From Porpolomopsis calyptriformis (lineage: Eukaryota > Basidiomycota > Agaricomycetes > Agaricales > Hygrophoraceae), in assembly GCA_951640195.1 (NCBI GenBank), contig OX621163.1:1798001-1862000 (forward strand): DNA of 64,000 nucleotides, in the 5' to 3' direction. The position numbers and the translations under genes are program-made. Positions 24,067-36,566 of the stretch are shown piece after piece (within the stretch, counting starts at the first letter, position 1; each line of letters begins with the position of its first letter). The notes beneath the pieces were generated by a model. It did not search any database. It saw nothing but the letters and a program-made list of their open reading frames with translations, and was not told the DNA's origin.

Positions 24067-24157
24067 CGCACCACGATTCAAGCTTAAGACTCGGCTACGT
24101 AAGTGGCACTGGTTTCGTCACTCGCAGGTCCTGAGTAAACCTTTTGCACTAGTCATC

Positions 24158-25977
<1,820 letters not shown>

Positions 25978-26093
25978 TTCATTTTCAATGGAATGTGCAA
26001 GCTATCATCTCCAGAATCGACGCTCCTCAAGGCATTCATGTGATCGTAGCAGGGGTCAACGGGGCCTCTCAGACACCTTCACCCCTATCCAAT

Positions 26094-27574
26094 TCACTCT
26101 CCAGCAAGTCCACTTTGCTCTATGACCTCGGTGAGAATCATATACATTTGTGAGGGAATAAGAACATACATGGTACGTCATCGTCCTCCCCTCCAACACT
26201 TTTCTGAGGACTCTTAACTGCCACTTGAGTCTACGACTAAGCGTCTGGTGGATGACAGTCGCATGTTTGTCAAGACGCTCGGTGAACGCGCTGTATATTC
26301 GGTTGTCGCGTGCAAAATAGTATGTCTGGAAGTCAAGACGTTAGCTGAACAGAAAAAAAGGGCGATACGAAGGGATACTTGCCGGAATAGGTTCACCCTG
26401 TATAGCCTCCAAAGCAGACGACCAAGCACCTAGCATTAGCAGGTCTGCTGTCGCATTTGCCACGCTAGGCTATGCCATGAGAGCGGATTCGAATGCTCGT
26501 TGAGATCTAACTTACTAATCTTCCAAAGAAGCGATTGCTTCCGCTTTCCCCAACTCTCGAGTCGCAAACTTTCGAACCGCGGATTGAGCCGTCAAGACCG
26601 GTTTTCCGGCAGTGCCGGCACGCAGCGCAATGCCAACGTTACTAGCCTGTGCGATGACCCATTTGTCTCCTTCACTCATAATGAGGGTCTGCAGAAACGA
26701 AGCTGTAAGATCGCTTTGTGACTTGGCCAGACCGTAGTCTATTGCAAGCTTGAGGTTAGTGCCTTGACCGATTGGTAGTCAGGTAACTGGCAAAGGAGAG
26801 CAGCAAATACGAATTTACGAAGCGCTTTCAGGATAGCCCTCGTCTTGGGTAAGACAATCTGGTCCCCTTCAAGATGGTTTACCCATCGTGAGAAGGCGCC
26901 CAACAGAATTATTGCCACATCCCTATGAGACTGCCCTATTCGCATGGCATGCAATAAAGGCGTCGCGTTGCCTGTCTTTCGAAGGAGCAGCTGAAAAACA
27001 GAGGATTAGGAACTACACGAACAATGCAGCGGATCATGCATGGACGAACTGGGAAGGCACGATCTCGGACTTCCATGAGATACGTGACATCTTTATGTTC
27101 AATGGCGCGGAAGACTTCAAAGGGCTTAGCAACGGATGTGAACGTTCACCGTAATGGGTGAAATTAGACACAGACACACACCTGAGGATCCCTCCAAGAT
27201 GTCGAAGCTGATGTGATCGATGTGCTGGAAGCAGATGGTGGCACGGTTGCAGAAGACTCAGTGGAACTGACAGAAGATGCTCTGTCTCGAGTCTCCCTGG
27301 AGGATGGAGTCTCAACGTCAGAGATGGGAGGAGTAGGACTGCGTCGCAGTTGTCTAATGATCGCTCTGGGTGCTTCTCGCATGGCTTCGCGGTGGAGAAC
27401 TCCTGGAGGGTTCATGTCAGGACGCTGAAATATATGAGGACCAGACGCACCGGTGGAAGGGAGACGCTCTGGAAGACATGGGTCGGACACAACTCGTCGT
27501 CTTGGAATAGGCAGTGGAGGAATTGGATCGAGGTGAAGGCCGACAAAGTGGACGATTGGAGCATTATTGAACAT
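26094..27574 (-). CDS. Conserved fungal protein of unknown function
   Basis: I cannot name a function. Spliced sequence: MFNNAPIVHFVGLHLDPIPP, PRAIIRQLRRSPTPPISDVE, a Ser-rich linker, then a helical, well conserved-looking domain: PFEVFRAIEHKDVTYLMEVR, LLLRKTGNATPLLHAMRIGQ, SHRDVAIILLGAFSRWVNHL, TNLKLAIDYGLAKSQSDLTA, VIAQASNVGIALRAGTAGKP and YVANATADLLMLGAWSSALE, ending HVIEQSGLAGE. The repeated helix pairs with (ATPLLHAMRIGQ) suggest an ankyrin-like or alpha-solenoid fold. Introns occur near 26880, 26480 and 26390. The start at 27574 is the first ATG after an upstream stop in frame. It follows IMP2 on the same strand after 116 bp. Confidence 0.65.
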
Positions 27575-27690
27575 CTCAGTCCATTGACAGTCAAGCACGG
27601 GTCTTGCTCAGCCAAAAAAGCAGTGCTAACTATTTACTCGTCTAAAAAGTTGGCCTCTCAATAGCCATCGTGCGTAGAATGAGCGGGTTA

Positions 27691-28517
27691 TTAATCGATT
27701 TCCTGTCGGGCCTCAACAACTTTGACTCTCGACTTCCGCCATGTTTGGCGTTCAGCCTGTTGGCGTTGACCACCTGGAATGGTTCGGTGGCTCGGAAGAG
27801 GAAGAGTGCCAAACCGCTTCAGTGGCCAGAGTATAAAGATGAGCCGGGAGTCGAGGAGGGCAAGAGGAACCTGGTGGGTTGGGTCGTTCAGGCGTAGCGG
27901 GGGGGGGTCAGATAGAAACTTACGGGGCCAAAACGATTACTGTCGTCCGAGTGAAAAGGCTCGTCACCTGAAACGAGTCTTTAGCAACTGATAGGCTACC
28001 ATTATGTTGCAAACCTTCGACCCAGACGTGTCCCTCTGGAACGCAGACTTCGGCGTCAGGGCATGGAGGTAAAGTTTTGATGGTGTCTCCTTCTACTGCG
28101 AGTATCCTTTTCACCAGCAGAACGTTTCGATCAATGGGAGACCTGATCTCGCGAAAAACTCTTTGATACGAACAGCACCTGGGATGAGGCAAAGCTCACC
28201 TGAGGGAAACCACGTCTCCCCGCGAGAAAGAACGATTCAGTCGAATAGACATGCGATCAAATACTGCGACATCCCTCCAACTGCAGGAGGTGTCTGGATT
28301 GAGCGTTGGCTAACTGGCAGCAACGCCAGAGATTAAGTTTTCTGACTAGCGCAAGACTGAAGCTGAAGCGAACCTGCATGCTTCTCCCAGAAACAAGCTT
28401 TACGGTATAAAAGTACTCGGTGAAGACGGCAGCGATTGGCAGCCAGGATACGGCGAAGACAGCTTTCCTGAGGACTGTTGCGACCATTGGCAAGCTGTGC
28501 AACTGCTTTCCTATCAT
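27691..28517 (-). CDS. IMP2: Mitochondrial inner membrane peptidase subunit Imp2
   Basis: Starts MIGKQLHSLPMVATVLRKAV with a hydrophobic segment AVSWLPIAAVFTEYFYTVKL, then the catalytic-Ser region VSGRSMQPTLNP (S26 signal-peptidase serine in GxSMxPT), RGDVVSLRSPIDRNVLLVKR with the catalytic Lys, ILAVEGDTIKTL, VPEGHVWVEGDEPFHSDDSN and RFGPVPLALLDSRLIFILWP. At least five introns; several reading frames only connect after splicing. Imp2 with Imp1 removes sorting signals of intermembrane-space proteins. The C-terminal tail (PSHRTIPGGQRQQ onward) is longer than usual and basic. VTI1 ends 67 bp upstream on the same strand. Confidence 0.9.
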
Positions 28518-28584
28518 TATCGCATGCTATATAAGATATGGTGGCTGATAGCCGAATAAATAAATTAACATGGGCAAGACAGCC

Positions 28585-29479
28585 TCAGCTGAGCTTCTCC
28601 CATAATATAACCACGATAAGCAGGATGAGGACGGCGACGATAGCAGCGGTGACGACACGCTGTTGGTACATTCTAAATATCGGCAATGTAGAAGCATACC
28701 TACCAGCAGGGATTAAAACACATACCGCAACACCATCTTGCGGAGTGTCCCCGAGGCCCGATCAATCGACCCGTCTGCTACGTGAAGCTAAGGAGAGGTC
28801 AAGAAAGGTTTCTAATACAAGCGGAGAACCTACAGTATCCCGTGAGTGCTCGATCTGCTCTCTTTGGGATCTCAAATTCATCAAGATATCAGCCCCTTGA
28901 TCTTCTGTCTCCAATGCGATACGATGGGAGTCTTGCAGTCGCTTCGTTCCATCCTCCAACAGTGCCGTTCCTGCCAGAAGCCGTATTCTATCATTGGAGG
29001 CCCCATATGGCGCATCTGAAGTCGATGTAACGCCTGGCGAGGAAAGCAAGGTGTTGCGGGAAATCTGGGCGTGCACCTCTCTGGCGAGTTTCTTGTACCG
29101 CGTAAGAGTCGCTTTCGCGCTTCTCAACCTGGGTTGGTGTTGCGGCCGTATTGATTGGTGCATCCCTTGAAGTTCGATTTCCATCTGCGAGATCTACGAG
29201 GCCAGGCGTGTCATTGTAAAGACGGCGCTCCATAGGAGTAGCATACCATTTCGTCGGCTTCGTCGAGCTCCATTTCTACTCTCCTGAATGTAACATTTCG
29301 CTGTTCTGACCGTAGATGACCAACATAACCTTTGCGTCAGAATATGCCATAGCGAAGCCGTGACGGATCCTACCGCCTTGCTCGTTTGGTCTGTCGCCAT
29401 CGAGCTTTTCGTGGATCGAGTTAATAAGTTGGTTAAAGTCCTGCTCGTAAGAATCAAACGAAGAGGATGGCGACTCCAT
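28585..29479 (-). CDS. VTI1: v-SNARE Vti1
   Basis: Starts MESPSSSFDSYEQDFNQLIN (N-terminal Habc-like helix), continues QMEIELQGMHQSIRPQ, AKATLTRYKKLAREVHAQIS, RLLAGTALLEDGTKRLQDSH, the Qb-SNARE motif RIALETEDQGADILMNLRSQ and REQIEHSRDT, and ends with RVVTAAIVAVLILLIVVILW as tail anchor. Vti1 works in Golgi, endosome and vacuole fusion. The last two exons only join in frame by splicing at about 28655-28670 and 28775-28850. Divergent from EMC3 with 79 bp between start codons. Confidence 0.92.
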
Positions 29480-29558
29480 CGTATCAAAGGTCTACGGCGT
29501 GCACTGTGTAGTCGGACTCCAAATTTGGCAGAGCAAGCTACAACGTCGAACGCTGACG

Positions 29559-30639
29559 ATGTCAAGCAATGCGTATGGCTCTCAACCCAGTCTAACACGT
29601 TTAACGCTAACCAGTCAATCGAGTCCAGTGTTTCCTTGTATCTCGACCCTCAGATACGGGACTGGGTGCTATTCCCCATCACTTTGGTCATGGTATGCTC
29701 CTCCTACCTTTCTACTGGATTCTCATGATGTGTACATTGCATATAAGATTCTCGTGGGGATCCTTCGACACTACGTTGTTATTCTCCTCCAGTCTCCTCA
29801 AAAAAAAATATCGCTTGCAGCCATTCGCGAACAGTATGTGCTACGAACACCTTCAGGCCACCTTTGATGACCTTACTTCCTACAGACGTGCGTTAACACG
29901 CTCTCAAATTCTTCGAGCCACTTCTGCGAATTCACCAATACCCCCAACATATTATAAATCCATCTCACATCATCTCTCCGAAGCCTTCGCAGCAGGGACA
30001 TATCTCAAGGATGGGCCACCGAAGAGTGACACACCTTCCCTTCCACCAAATCCCATGTCCGATCCCGCTGCAATGGACGGCATGATGGCTGGGATGAAGA
30101 CTCAGATGGTCATGATGGTCCCCCAGATGGTTATTATGGGATGGATCAACTTTTTTTTCCAGGGGTTTGTGTTGAGTAAGCTTTTTTTTCATCCTGCAAA
30201 CTTCTCCTTCTCAGCCAGGTGCATTTTAGTCAAGCTCCCATTTCCTCTTACTCTGGGTTTCAAGTCCATGCTCCAGCGTGGCATCGAGACTCCTGACATG
30301 GATGTCCGATGGGTGTCGTCTCTGTCCTGGTACTTTATCAACTTCTTTGGTCTCAACGGGCTATATCGCCTTATCCTTGGCGGAGATAACAGTCAGTGTG
30401 TCTTCGGTTCTACATCGGTTCTATATATTTACCTTTTGGATTGTACTCTAGCTGCGGATTCTTCCCGTGATATGACTTCAAATCCGTTTGCCGCGATGGG
30501 ACCCACACCAGGACAGGCTCAAGATTATAACAAACTGTTCAAGACCGAATGCGATAACTTGCAGTTTGCCGAAGGACTTTATTCTTGGGTAGGGAATGAT
30601 GTTGAGGACCGAATTCTACGGAAGTATGGCAAACTATGA
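29559..30639 (+). CDS. EMC3: ER membrane protein complex subunit 3
   Basis: The first exon encodes only MSSNA before an intron; the next joins as VSLYLDPQIRDWVLFPITLV, then ILVGILRHYVVILLQSPQKK, RALTRSQILRATSANSPIPP, a Met-rich cytosolic part (GMMAGMKTQMVMMVPQMVIM), GWINFFFQGFVL, IKLPFPLTLGFKSMLQRGIE, VSSLSWYFINFFGLNGLYRL and a C-terminus VGNDVEDRILRKYGKL. EMC3 is the Oxa1/YidC-like core of the insertase for tail-anchored and multi-pass ER proteins. The last 150 bp are copied, in decayed form, at 33838-34008. Convergent with NCS1 copy A. Confidence 0.92.
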
Positions 30640-31840
30640 TTTGTATTAAACAAAGGCTTGCATACATCCCTTCCAGAGCAGAACAAGGGACATGGGTACA
30701 GCTACATTTGTAGAAATGCTACATATATCAGTTCGATGCCGTCGACAAGTCGGCTACAGACTCATGATACGAAGCTGGATAGTGTGTAAGCATCGGTGAA
30801 GCGGTACACTTAGTGTCTTTGACACATACTTGTGGTGAGATCAACTATACTAATTCATCGTATAGTGATAGTGCCTTGAACGTGGTTTAGCGGGTGAGGA
30901 TGTATGGGATGGGTGAGAGCACTCACTTGAACGATGGTTGGATCTTGCTTACTTCCCTCAATGAACTCCTCCAATGTGAGTCTCCCGTCTTGGTTGCGAT
31001 CCATATTCTTGAATAAATTTTCAACACGCTGATGCGATCAGTTAACCCACGAAAGAGATAGCAAGGGAGAGATTAATACCTTTTCGGGTGTGTCCTCATC
31101 GGATGGGAGTTTTACCATCTCGCCAGTCAATTTATATATTGACCGGACGATTTGAAGCATCTCATCGTATGTGATAGTCCCATCCTTGTCTATGTCGTAC
31201 AACGGAAATGCCCCTAAAGAAGTTGCGGTAGGTCAGTCGTCAGTCAACGATGGGTGGAGGGGAAACGGACACTTGAGTTTCTCGTCGATCTGACCGCGAC
31301 TTGTCACGCTCAGTGCACAGATGAACTCTTTAAAATCGATGGTGCCATTTTTGTTCTCGTCAAAGACGTCGAATACATAGTCTGCGAATTCAGCCGGGTC
31401 ACCAAACGGAAAGAATTGCTTGTATATTCGCCCAAAATTGGTCTTGTCCAGCTGACCGGATGGGCAATCTTTCAGGAAGCCCTTGTACCTGCCATGAAAG
31501 TGAGCGATATTATAGGGGCCAAGGGCTGAAAGGACGAACCACATCTGGAGTTCCTTCTTGTCAACTATCCCAAGACAGTCAGGGTGGGATGCTGGAGGTG
31601 AGGTGAAGGGACTGACAATAGGTAATCTTTTGGAGATCAGCCAATTGCTCTGGTGATAATTTACTCTGGGATTTGCCCATGATGAGGATCGGCGAGGATG
31701 TGGACGATGGATAGGCGCCCGGCGCCAGTGCTTGATGTGGCGCTGCATGATAATAGACCAAGCATGGTCAAGTCATCGCAAATTTTTGCCCTGCAGTTTC
31801 CTCTGCTCGCCTTCATGTGCTCATCGAGAAATGGGAGTGG
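30283..31840. repeat. Segmental duplication, copy 1 (EMC3 tail + NCS1 A)
   Basis: Runs from the EMC3 text encoding ETPDMDVRWV to about 160 bp upstream of the NCS1 A start codon. It aligns in the same order and orientation with 33838-35225, including both 3' untranslated regions, all introns and about 150 bp of NCS1 promoter. By eye the transcribed parts are around 90 percent identical. Outer ends are approximate. Confidence 0.85.
30845..31680 (-). CDS. NCS1: Neuronal calcium sensor / frequenin, copy A
   Basis: Starts [20 protein letters not shown] with an N-myristoylation glycine. After introns: [42 protein letters not shown]-hand 2 [22 protein letters not shown]-hand 3 [20 protein letters not shown] and EF-hand 4 [20 protein letters not shown], ending [11 protein letters not shown]-hand 1 is degenerate (KDCPSG) as usual in the family. 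NCS-1 binds calcium at membranes and stimulates phosphatidylinositol 4-kinase (yeast Frq1/Pik1). Full length is about 190 residues. All EF-hands 2-4 keep the expected Asp/Asn and Gly positions. The intron after KELQMW uses a GT donor. Confidence 0.9.
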
Positions 31841-31849
31841 CGGGATTGA

Positions 31850-33837
31850 TGCAAACGCAACAAGACTGCGTGACTTGGGTTTACCCGTCATGTGGGCCGT
31901 TCCGGCTGTTGTATGATCTCCACCATATCAGCAGTTCGTTGGGCGCCATCACTCAACGCGGGTCAAAATACTCCACTTCGTCGGACGAGATCAAATCGTT
32001 ATATTATTGTGTCTATTACTCACCAGATCCAGGCCAGTAGGTTCGCTATGACGTGAAGCCTAACAAACTCACTGACCTGGGTCTGATTTGAAGGAGTTGT
32101 GCTTCTGAAATGCACCGAAGATGTACACTTCATCTACTTCGCATTTAGAATCACTGTCGTATATCTCCTGACTTTGCTCGTGCAACCCTCGGCCAGAGTC
32201 GTTACGATGTATTATGGACGCTCCTGTGGGTACTCTCCAATCTATTTCACGGGGAATGAATAAGGACGTCTTAAGCAAATACTGGAGTGATTTACCTGTT
32301 CGTTGCTGCAGGAATAGGGAAGACGCAGTTGCTGTAGTGCGCAAACTATCATTCGACCAACACGAGTACTCGCACTTTTTCTGGAAGTCAGCTACCAGCG
32401 TCGAAAAAGATCTGCCAAGGCTTTCGATCTCATCTGACACCTGATCCCGGAGCAGGGCCCGAACTTGGCAAAAATTAAGCCTCATGGAAGTAGCGACATC
32501 CACATTCTTCTGGTCGTCGACAACATTTATAGCCACACAGTGGCCCTCATCTGGTTCGCCGCCATGTTTCAGGGAAAGTTCGGTTCATGACACGGACGGC
32601 CGAAATTGCTGAGACCATAGCAAACGCAGTGAGAGTATATCCGGACTCCAGGATGCACTGGAGAAAAACGATAAACCTTCTTATCAAAGGTGCAGATGTC
32701 GATGCGGAAATCCTGACGTCTCCCTGGCCGAGCTGGGCTGAAGAATGGGTGAAATGTGTTGTTGTCTGCCGCTTGCTGTCGTTCATGCTTCATTCTCCAT
32801 GAAGCGAACTGGTACCATGATATGCTCGAGTTGTATAAGAGTGAACAAAAAATAGGTGTAAGTTCCTCTCTCTGCTCCTTATGTCGAACACAGGTGTTTA
32901 CACACACTGGCAGTTTTATATGATAGGAGAATGATTTAAATCCCTACAAGGAACAATCGGTGGCTTCTACATTTATCAACCCGTTCAACCAAACGAATCA
33001 AGAATCCCACGGCATCCTCAATCTCCTCCCTCGACCCGGAAACTATACCTGCGAAGAGGATTATGGGTCCAAGGAGTTATTCCGCCTGGAGGAGGGAAAC
33101 TACCACCGCTTGCTGACGCGTTACCTGTTGCTCCCGCTCTCTCAGCATCCTCCTCTGCATTGGCGGCCTCTTCGCTATCACTCTCATTATTACCCAAGCA
33201 TACCCATTACAAAAGCTGAAGGGACAAAGCTGTCGTCGTTGGTGCAAGGATCGCCGTATGAACATTCGAGTCAGCGACATCAGCCCAATGTCTTGCATAT
33301 TTTGCAATCTTAGTCTTCTCTCATCTTCTTATCCATCCGGTTTCAGGAAGCCATAGAAACACTCGACAGCTTGTGTCCGGTCTAATATCGACCGCATAAT
33401 GGAGACCGTTGTGGATGCACGAATCTGCGAGAATGGAACCAACCTACCAAGAGTGGCTTCAGTTATCCGTATCACTTGTCTATGGTGTTGAAGACTCGGA
33501 ACACCACATTCGTGGGCCGAATTCGAGAAGTTCATTCCACATTCAAATATGAGATAAGATGTACGGCAGACCAAGGCCACTATTGCACTGTATCGGCCGT
33601 GATGAGCAGCCAACGATCATGCTCATCTCGATGAACAATCTTTATAAGTTGCAAGGGCGATGCAGCGCCCCTGCCTCGTACAAGCCGGTGTTTACCAACT
33701 GGGTGAAGCTTCTCGGAAAATCACCCGAAAACCCTGGTGTAGAAGCACAATATGAATTGCAAAGACAGTACGATGAGACAGAGATGCTGCATAGGCAAGA
33801 GTTGGCCATCACGAGAGCCGATCACTCTGACAGCTTA
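31850..33837. other. 2-kb spacer between the duplicated segments
   Basis: No recognised gene. The minus strand at about 32000-32540 reads, across three plausible introns, VAINVVDDQKNVDVATSMRL, LNFCQVRALLRDQVSDEIES and DEVYIFGAFQKHNSFKSDP, which looks protein-like but lacks an assured start. The plus strand has open frames at 32960-33313 (NPFNQTNQESHGILNLLPRP) and 33559-33838 (NWVKLLGKSPENPGVEAQYE; DETEMLHRQELAITRADHSD), the latter running straight into the EMC3 relic. These may be remnants of genes cut by the duplication. No inverted repeats or transposase were seen. Confidence 0.4.
32000..32536 (-). CDS. Possible gene of unknown function in the spacer
   Basis: A minus-strand frame of about 150 codons beginning near 32536 contains NVDVATSMRLNFCQVRALLR, EIESLGRSFSTLVADFQKKC and then, across a GTAAAT..AATAG intron, WRVPTGASIIHRNDSGRGLH and VDEVYIFGAFQKHNSFKSDP followed by a GTCAGT donor. 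Intron-like joins and even amino-acid composition suggest coding, but there is no start codon I can defend upstream and no family I recognise. It could be a decayed gene. Confidence 0.3.
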
Positions 33838-34008
33838 ATCGAGACCCCGGCGGATGTCCGATGGGTGATTCTTCCTTTCAAAACCCATTTGCTGCGATGG
33901 GGCTCAAGATTAAGCTGTTCAAAGAGCGGGTGCGATAACGTGCAGTTTGCGGGAATGATGTTGAGGATCGAATTCTATGAAAGTATGGCAAATTATGGTT
34001 CGTATTAA
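33838..34008 (+). pseudogene. EMC3 3'-end relic in the duplication
   Basis: The text matches the final exon of EMC3 in order: ETPADVRWV (EMC3: ETPDMDVRWV), then NPFAAMG-type DNA (aacccatttgctgcgatggg), then the coding of CDNLQFA and the ending NDVEDRILRKYGKL, but about 160 bp between the first and second block are missing, smaller gaps follow and the frame is broken. The 3' flank resumes near-identity with the EMC3-NCS1 intergenic region. It is therefore a truncated, non-functional copy. Confidence 0.85.
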
Positions 34009-34220
34009 AGAGGCTTGCATACATCCCTCCCAGAGCAGAACAAGGACCAGCAGGGACATGGGTACAGCTACATTTGTAGAAATGCTACATATATCAGTTC
34101 GATGCCGTCGACAAGTCGGCTACAGAATCATGATACGAAGGCAAAGGAAGCTGGATGGTGTGTAAGCATCGGTGAAGCGGTACACTTGGTGTCTTTGAAA
34201 CATACTTGTAGTGAAATCAA

Positions 34221-35052
34221 CTATACTAATCCGTCGTATAGTGATAGTGCCTTGAACGTGGTTTAGCGAGTGAGGATGTGCGGGGATGGGGTACTCACTT
34301 GAACGATAGTGGGATCTTGTTTGCTCCCTTCAACAAACTCCTCGAATGTGAGTCTCGCATCTTTGTTGCGATCCATGTTCTTGAATATTTTGTCAACACG
34401 CTGATGCAATCAGTTAGCACATGAAAAGAGATATCAAGGAAGAGATTAAAACTTTTTCGGGCGTGTCCTCGTCGGATGGGAGTTTTACCATCTCGCCAGT
34501 CATTTTATAAATTGACCGGACGATCTGAAGCATCTCGTCGTATGTGATAGTCCCATCTTTGTCTATGTCGTACAACTGAAATGCCCCTAAAGAAGATGCG
34601 GTAGGTCAGTCGTCAGTGAACGATGGGTGGAGGGGGAAACGGACACTTGAGTTTCTCGTCGATCTGGCCGCGACTTGTCACGCTCAGTGCACAGATGAAC
34701 TCTTTAAAATCGATGGTGCCATTTTTGTTCTCGTCAAAGACGTCGAATACATAGTCTGCGAATTCAGCCGGGTCACCAAATGGGAAGAATTGCTTGTATA
34801 TTCGCCCGAAATCGGTCTTGTCCAGCTGACCGGATGGGCAATCTTTCAGGAAGCCCTTGTACCTGCCATGAAAGTGAGCGATATAATAGGGGCCAAGGGC
34901 TGAAAGGACGAGCCACTGTTGAAGCTCCTTCTTGTCAACTGTGCCAAGCACATCAGGATAGGGCAACGGAGATGAAACGAAGGGCTAACAATAAGTATTC
35001 TTTTGGAGATCAGCCAGTTGCTCTGGTGATAATTTACTCTGAGATTTGCCCA
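34221..35052 (-). CDS. NCS1: Neuronal calcium sensor / frequenin, copy B
   Basis: Same exon plan as copy [79 protein letters not shown], then [20 protein letters not shown] and the tail [11 protein letters not shown]-hand 4 has Ala where the loop normally has Gly at position 6 (DGR becomes DAR). The intron after KELQQW begins GC instead of GT; it is 51 nt, free of stops, so it may be spliced as GC-AG or retained in frame as 17 extra residues. The donor after TPEK is also weaker (GTTTTA). The frame is otherwise intact, so the gene is probably expressed; whether the protein is normal is open. Confidence 0.85.
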
Positions 35053-35258
35053 TGATGAGTATCGGCGAGGATGTGGATGATGGCTTGCATCAGCGTCCGG
35101 TGCCAGTGCTCGATCCGCAATGTGGCAGTGTTGCGATGCGGGGATCTCCTGATAACGAGCCAGGTACGGTCAAGTCATTGCGGATTTTTGGCGCTACAAT
35201 TCCCCCCCCTCATCTTCATGTGTTTCGTGTACGGTTCTCTCGAACAGGCTACGAAAGG

Positions 35259-36566
35259 ATGTCCGATGTGCAAGGTGTTCCGTCCAAGCAGTCCAAGGTA
35301 CGTCTTTCCTTCCACGTTCGAATCACCACGATGCCGACCACGACTTTAGAAGATGTCCTCATTTCAAGGACGTTTGCAGAAATAGATCTTCTCATCCAGC
35401 CCATGACATCGTCTTCTTAAAAAATGCCGAAGGTTAGTTTCCTCATGTCCGCCACAAGCCTCGCTCATCAAACCATCAGTTCAAACTTTCAATGGCTGCG
35501 GCTACTGCAAGGCCTGTCCTTTATCTCTATTCAATCCCTCTTGTTTGCCAACATCCGATGTTTACAGTGGGCTCGTGCCAATCCTCTCTCAAAATCATCC
35601 AACCCTGGATGGCCCGGCTGTTGTCGTCCTCCCACTCCTAGCGAACACCGATTGATCCAAGCCGCTGATTGGCCTTCGGTCAGCGCTGTCCACCAGGTTC
35701 CTATACCTCCAGAAATAAAAGCTATCCTGGATATCACTCTCAGAGGCCCTCGAAGTTCGGCAGGGCAATCCTCGGTGCCTTCTTTGGACAGACGGAGCAG
35801 TGGGAATGCAAGCCCTTCGCACAAGCCGAATCTCAGCTTGGGAAAATCACCGTCTATCGCAGTTCCTGCCAAGGTTCGGCCTGGGGGCAGTCCACAGCCA
35901 ACCACCTCGTCTCTCGCCAGCAGCAACACACGCGGAACTGCCTCCTCTGTCCCTAATTCTTCATCTATGGAGCAACACCAGTCAACGCGCCGCCAGACCC
36001 ATCCAGATTCCACCGCAGAAAAACCACCTCATTCCTCCCACTCTTCTCCAGCCGGTAAGAATATCGAATTAGAAGGCTCTCTGTCTCGGCATAATTCAAA
36101 CGGTCGACCATCCATGGCTACTCTTACGCAACAGTTTTCTGCAACGACACTCTCCCCCGACTTTCAATACCCAGATGCCACATCTCGACGTCGTACCTCT
36201 GTATCTCATTCGAATCCGACTTGCCGCAAATCCATATCCCCTGGAGCACGTCCCGCTGATCGTGCCACCAATTCCCACACCTCACGCATAGTTCCGAAGC
36301 GTCCCACTATTGATGTGTCAAGCGCTTCGAGCAGCAGCGGTAGCAGCGAAGGGCTGGGTTCTGCGACCGATGGAACAGTGACGTCCGATGGCGGTTTCAC
36401 GGATTATTTATCGGATGAATCCGAGGCTGAGTTGCAGCGGCAGGCTGAAGCGAGAGCAGCTCTTGTCGCTCAAAACCAAGCCGAAGAGCAGGAATTCAGG
36501 GCTGCCCGACAGCAACTCGCTCATATCGATCTACGCCCGCCCAAGAGCTGGCATATCCAGGGGTAA
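35259..36566 (+). CDS. Ser-rich protein of unknown function
   Basis: Probable start MSDVQGVPSKQSK just before a GTACGT donor; next exons read DVCRNRSSHPAHDIVFLKNA and either a Cys-containing frame (TFNGCGYCKACPLSLFNPSC) or the frame that runs into the long final exon. That exon is clear: AADWPSVSAVHQVPIPPEIK, AILDITLRGPRSSAGQ, a long Ser/Pro/Thr-rich disordered region, then TVTSDGGFTDYLSDESEAEL, a helical stretch RQAEARAALVAQNQAEEQEF and the end DLRPPKSWHIQG. I do not recognise the family. The join between the Cys-rich part and the last exon is unresolved. It lies beside NCS1 B, 206 bp away, divergently. Confidence 0.5.

Larger units (their letters stand above)
33838..35225. repeat. Segmental duplication, copy 2 (EMC3 relic + NCS1 B)
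   Basis: Second copy of the segment described at 30283-31840, same orientation. It keeps a complete NCS1 gene and about 170 bp of its promoter but only scraps of EMC3. Copy 2 is the derived one for EMC3, because copy 1 retains the intact gene. Tandem orientation suggests unequal crossover or replication slippage followed by insertion or decay of the middle. Confidence 0.85.

Noticed and set aside
35424..35690. Alternative frame (FQWLRLLQGLSFISIQSLLF) as N-terminus of the Ser-rich gene at 35259
   Set aside because: The competing frame with CGYCKACPLSLFNPSC is more protein-like, but neither joins cleanly to the last exon; left unresolved rather than called.
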